Shown here: in pieces, positions 8,131 to 10,417 of the stretch
How positions within the stretch are numbered: position 1 is the first letter of the stretch
How the letters are laid out: the number at the start of each line of letters is the position of its first letter
Assembly: GCA_946480485.1 (NCBI GenBank)
Contig: CAMLJW010000162.1
Span: 1-10,417, forward strand
DNA from: an uncultured Streptomyces sp.
Lineage (GTDB): Bacteria > Actinomycetota > Actinomycetes > Streptomycetales > Streptomycetaceae
Length of the DNA stretch: 10,417 bases
Direction: 5' to 3'
Notes under the pieces: model-generated
Told to the model about the DNA's origin: nothing
Seen by the model: only the letters and a program-made list of their open reading frames with translations
The model's database searches: none
Position numbers and translations under genes: made by a program

Positions 8131-8289
8131 GGCGACGGCGCTCCCCCACGGGTCGGCTGGGCGCCTTGGCGGGGCTGCTGCTCATCCGGCGCAGCCGCAG
8201 GGCGGGGGGGGCAGTGCGCCCTGGGCCTGTTCCGACTCAGGATGCCGGCTCAAGATCTCCGTGAGCACCCTGCGGGGCCTGCCCCTTCC
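8131..8289. other. Non-coding junk with G8 run, no gene seen
   Basis: This is the right half of the gene-poor stretch 7867-8289. One plus frame (8151-8264) reads GRLGALAGLLLIRRSRRAGG and then Pro/Ser-rich sequence to a stop. It looks like the end of a membrane anchor but has no start and no upstream similarity. An uninterrupted G8 run lies at 8204-8211. A GGGGCCTGCCCC palindrome at 8274-8285 could help terminate the leftward hydrolase transcript. Confidence 0.4.
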
Positions 8290-9573
8290 TCATCCGGGCG
8301 TCCGCGCCGGCCGCTGGTAGTGGTCGGCAACTACCCGGGCCATTGCCCCGCTCCCGTCCACCGTTACCTCCTTGGCAGCGAAGAACACATGCCCGCGCAC
8401 CTCCGGGTAGTCGTGGGCGAGGGTGAGGTGCCGGGAGAGCTCCGCCGGGTCCTGCCAGGGCGCGGGCTGCGCCGGGTCCCCCGCCTTGTACAGGGCCTCC
8501 CCGATGTAGAGCCGTGTCCCGGACCCCTTCGCGACCTGTGCCCACCAGGGCAGAAGGACTGCATAGTTAGCAGGAACCTCCTGGTCAAGCGGGTGTGCCG
8601 ACCAATACAGCTGCGGGCAGATGTAGTCGATCCAGCCCTCGCGGACCCATTTCCTCGTGTCGGCGTACAGGTCGTCGTAGGTCTGTACGCCGGCCTGGGT
8701 GTCCGAGCCCAGGGAGTCGGTCGCGGCGTTGCGCCACACCCCGAACGGGCTGATCCCGAACTGCGTGGCCGGCCGGATCTTCTTCACGCGGGCCGCCGTC
8801 TCGCACACCAGCTTGTCGATGTTGTCCCGCCGCCAGGCCGCCCGGTCCGCGAACGTCCCACCGTGCGCCGCGTAGGCGGCGCCGTCGTCGAACTCCCCCG
8901 CGCCCGCGACCGGGTACGGGTAGAAGTAGTCGTCCCAGTGCACGGCGTCGACGGCGTACTTCCGCACCGCGTCGAGCATCGCGTCCTGAACGAACGCGCG
9001 GACGTCGGGCAGGCCCGGGTTGTAGTAGAGCTTCCCGCCGTACGGCACGACCCATGCCGGGTTCTTGCGTGCGGGGTGGGACGCCACCAGCCTGGTGGGG
9101 TCCGTGTGGTTGGCGATCCGGTAAGGGTTGAACCAGGCGTGCAGTTCCAGCCCGCGCGCATGGGCCTCCTCCACCGCCGTGCCGAGCGGGTCCCAGCCGG
9201 GGTCCTTGCCCTGGACACCGGTCAGGCACTGCGACCAGGGCTCGTAGGGCGAGGGCCACAGGGCGTCGGCCGTGGGACGCACCTGGAAGATCACTGCGTT
9301 CAGTTTGCGGCGTACGGCAACCTCGAGCTGCGCGACCAGTTCGGCGCGCTGCCGGGAGGCGGTCATCCCGGCTGAGGACGGCCAGTCGCGGTTGCCGACG
9401 GTGGACAGCCACATGCCGCGCAGTTCACCGGCGTGAGCGCGGCGCCGGGGATCGGCGGCCCCGTCCTGAGGCGTGCCGTCGCCCCTGGTCGCGCCCCAAG
9501 CCGCCGCGTCTCCTGCCGTCCCGAGCCCCGCGAGCATCGCAGCCGCGAACGCCCTGCGTGTCACTCGCCCCAT
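8290..9573 (-). CDS. Exported family 10 glycosyl-hydrolase-like protein (GHL10/DUF187)
   Basis: This 427-residue protein starts with an apparent Tat signal, MGRVTRRAFAAAMLAGLG (twin Arg at 6-7, T-R-R-x-F), with likely cleavage after the Ala-rich stretch near residue 25. The mature part is a GHL10 TIM barrel: ELRGMWLSTVGNRDWPS (50-66), NAVIFQVRPTADALWPS (92-108), GLELHAWFNPYR (141-152), YYNPGLPDVR (183-192), AVHWDDYFYPYP (210-221, with Asp214 and Asp215 as candidate acidic active-site residues), FGISPFGVWRN (272-282), YDDLYAD (299-305) and DYICPQLYWS (316-325). The E. coli relative DigH (YddW) cleaves peptide-free peptidoglycan glycans, so a cell-wall role outside the membrane is likely (inference). 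The ATG at 9573 has GGGAGG just upstream. It is divergent from the dehydrogenase and has no operon partner. Confidence 0.88.
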   Translation of the reverse strand: MGRVTRRAFAAAMLAGLGTAGDAAAWGATRGDGTPQDGAADPRRRAHAGELRGMWLSTVGNRDWPSSAGMTASRQRAELVAQLEVAVRRKLNAVIFQVRPTADALWPSPYEPWSQCLTGVQGKDPGWDPLGTAVEEAHARGLELHAWFNPYRIANHTDPTRLVASHPARKNPAWVVPYGGKLYYNPGLPDVRAFVQDAMLDAVRKYAVDAVHWDDYFYPYPVAGAGEFDDGAAYAAHGGTFADRAAWRRDNIDKLVCETAARVKKIRPATQFGISPFGVWRNAATDSLGSDTQAGVQTYDDLYADTRKWVREGWIDYICPQLYWSAHPLDQEVPANYAVLLPWWAQVAKGSGTRLYIGEALYKAGDPAQPAPWQDPAELSRHLTLAHDYPEVRGHVFFAAKEVTVDGSGAMARVVADHYQRPARTPG

Positions 9574-9737
9574 TGTCCTCCCTCAACACACCGGATCCGC
9601 CGGGCCACGGACCGTTCCCGGGCGGGAGAGCAGGACCCACCCCCGCGATCGATCATCGGCAACCCGAGAGTAACGTTCACGAATGGAGCAGGCGCCACGG
9701 GGTCCTGCCACGCCCGTAGATCAACGAAAGGGACGAT
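9574..9737. promoter_or_regulatory. Divergent intergenic region, hydrolase / dehydrogenase
   Basis: This 164-bp gap must hold both promoters. Arms CAGGACCC (9631-9638) and GGGTCCTG (9700-9707) form an 8-base inverted repeat 61 bp apart, flanking the relatively AT-rich stretch around AGTAACGTTCACGAATGG. That stretch is the most likely polymerase entry region, but I cannot assign clear -35/-10 hexamers in either direction. Confidence 0.35.
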
Positions 9738-10417
9738 GTGACGGACACCTCCAAAGACATCTCACACGTCGGAGTGGTGGGCTGCGGTCAGATGGGAGCG
9801 GGCATCGCCGAGGTGTGTGCCCGTGCCGGTCTGGATGTGAAGGTCGCTGAGACCACCGGCGAGGCGCTGGAGATCGGCCGGACCAGGCTCTACCACTCGC
9901 TCTCCAAAGCGGCCGAGCGCGGCAAGATTTCCGAGGAGGAGCGGGACGCCACCCAGGCACGGCTCAGCTTCACCACCGACCTCGGTGAGTTCGCCGACCG
10001 CGACCTGGTGATCGAGGCCGTCGTCGAGAGCGAGCAGGTGAAGACCGAGATCTTCCAGGTGCTCGACCAGGTGGTGACCCGGCGGGACGCGATCCTCGCC
10101 TCCAACACCTCCTCGATCCCGCTGGTGAAACTCGCCGTCGCCACCTCGCGTCCCGACCAGGTCATCGGCATCCACTTCTTCAACCCGGCCCCGGTGCAGA
10201 AGCTGGTCGAGCTGATCCCGGCCCTCACCACCTCCGAGGGCACCATCGACCGGGCGCAGGCGCTGGTCGAGAAGATCCTCGGCAAGCACGCGATCCGCGC
10301 GCAGGACCGTTCCGGCTTCGTCGTCAACGCGCTGCTGATCCCGTACCTGCTCTCCGCCATCCGGATGTTCGAGTCGGGCATCGCGAGCCGCGAGGACATC
10401 GACAACGGCATGGAACT
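9738..10417 (+). CDS. 3-hydroxybutyryl-CoA dehydrogenase, N-terminal 226 codons
   Basis: This is an NAD(P)-dependent enzyme interconverting acetoacetyl-CoA and 3-hydroxybutyryl-CoA (Hbd/PaaH type), acting in fatty-acid and butyrate or polyhydroxybutyrate metabolism and in supply of butyryl-CoA for polyketides. Seen here are the Rossmann loop VGVVGCGQMGAGIAE (11-25), the acidic residue at the end of beta-2 (AETT), VIEAVVE (91-97), Ser122 in ILASNTSS, His146 in GIHFFNPAP, Glu158 in KLVELIP and Asn197 in GFVVNALLIPYL. These are the four residues expected at the active site. The start is GTG 9738 with AAAGGG (9727-9732) five bases upstream; the overlapping ATG at 9736 is out of frame and meets a stop at once. 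The C-terminal dimerisation domain continues beyond the right edge (about 60 residues missing compared with the usual ~285). Confidence 0.95.
   Translation, partial: MTDTSKDISHVGVVGCGQMGAGIAEVCARAGLDVKVAETTGEALEIGRTRLYHSLSKAAERGKISEEERDATQARLSFTTDLGEFADRDLVIEAVVESEQVKTEIFQVLDQVVTRRDAILASNTSSIPLVKLAVATSRPDQVIGIHFFNPAPVQKLVELIPALTTSEGTIDRAQALVEKILGKHAIRAQDRSGFVVNALLIPYLLSAIRMFESGIASREDIDNGME

Noticed and set aside
7927..9375. 482-codon plus-strand open frame across the patchwork and the hydrolase gene
   Set aside because: Only codons 39-68 look like a protein (the APC scrap); the rest is antisense to the GHL10 gene or unrelated DNA, so it is not one gene.

Overview
The window has very high GC content and GC-rich third codon positions, with GTG as well as ATG starts. 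Its arginine gene order, argC-argJ-argB-argD-argR, is the one known from Streptomyces and relatives. I read it as a chromosomal segment of a streptomycete or close actinobacterium. That rests on gene order, protein sequence and base composition; no database search was run.

Left part (1-4784, minus strand, transcribed leftward): an arginine biosynthesis operon. argC, argJ, argB and argD are complete, and argR runs off the left edge. argC/argJ and argB/argD overlap at their start and stop codons, and argD/argR are 7 bp apart. The exception is a 161-bp argJ-argB gap containing several hairpins. The enzymes make N-acetylornithine by the cyclic route, in which ArgJ recycles the acetyl group, and ArgR is the expected arginine-responsive repressor. 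Upstream of argC is a good promoter (TTGCAT, 17 bp, TATAGT on the minus strand) with an ARG-box-like operator over its -35.

Just behind that promoter (4870-5033) lie two mobile-element relics. One is a piece that looks like the 3' end of a group II intron (domains V and VI). The other is the first 15 codons of an IS3-type transposase OrfA.

Middle (5152-7166, minus strand): a translationally coupled pair, a DUF485 small membrane protein and an ActP/MctC-like sodium:solute symporter, probably for acetate or another monocarboxylate. Two inverted repeats lie in the leader. From about 7298 to 8290 the DNA is a patchwork: a strong hairpin, a C-terminal scrap of a DMT/EamA transporter, one intact small DUF1918 gene, a possible TetR-type C-terminal scrap, a scrap of an APC amino-acid permease, and non-coding sequence with a G8 run. 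This looks like a site of repeated deletion.

Right part: a Tat-exported family 10 glycosyl-hydrolase-like protein (GHL10/DUF187, minus strand, 8290-9573). Divergent from it is the first 226 codons of a 3-hydroxybutyryl-CoA dehydrogenase (plus strand, 9738 to the window end).

I did not find a convincing new multi-gene system. The most notable items are the intron relic next to the arginine operator, the structured argJ-argB gap, and the gene-scrap patchwork.
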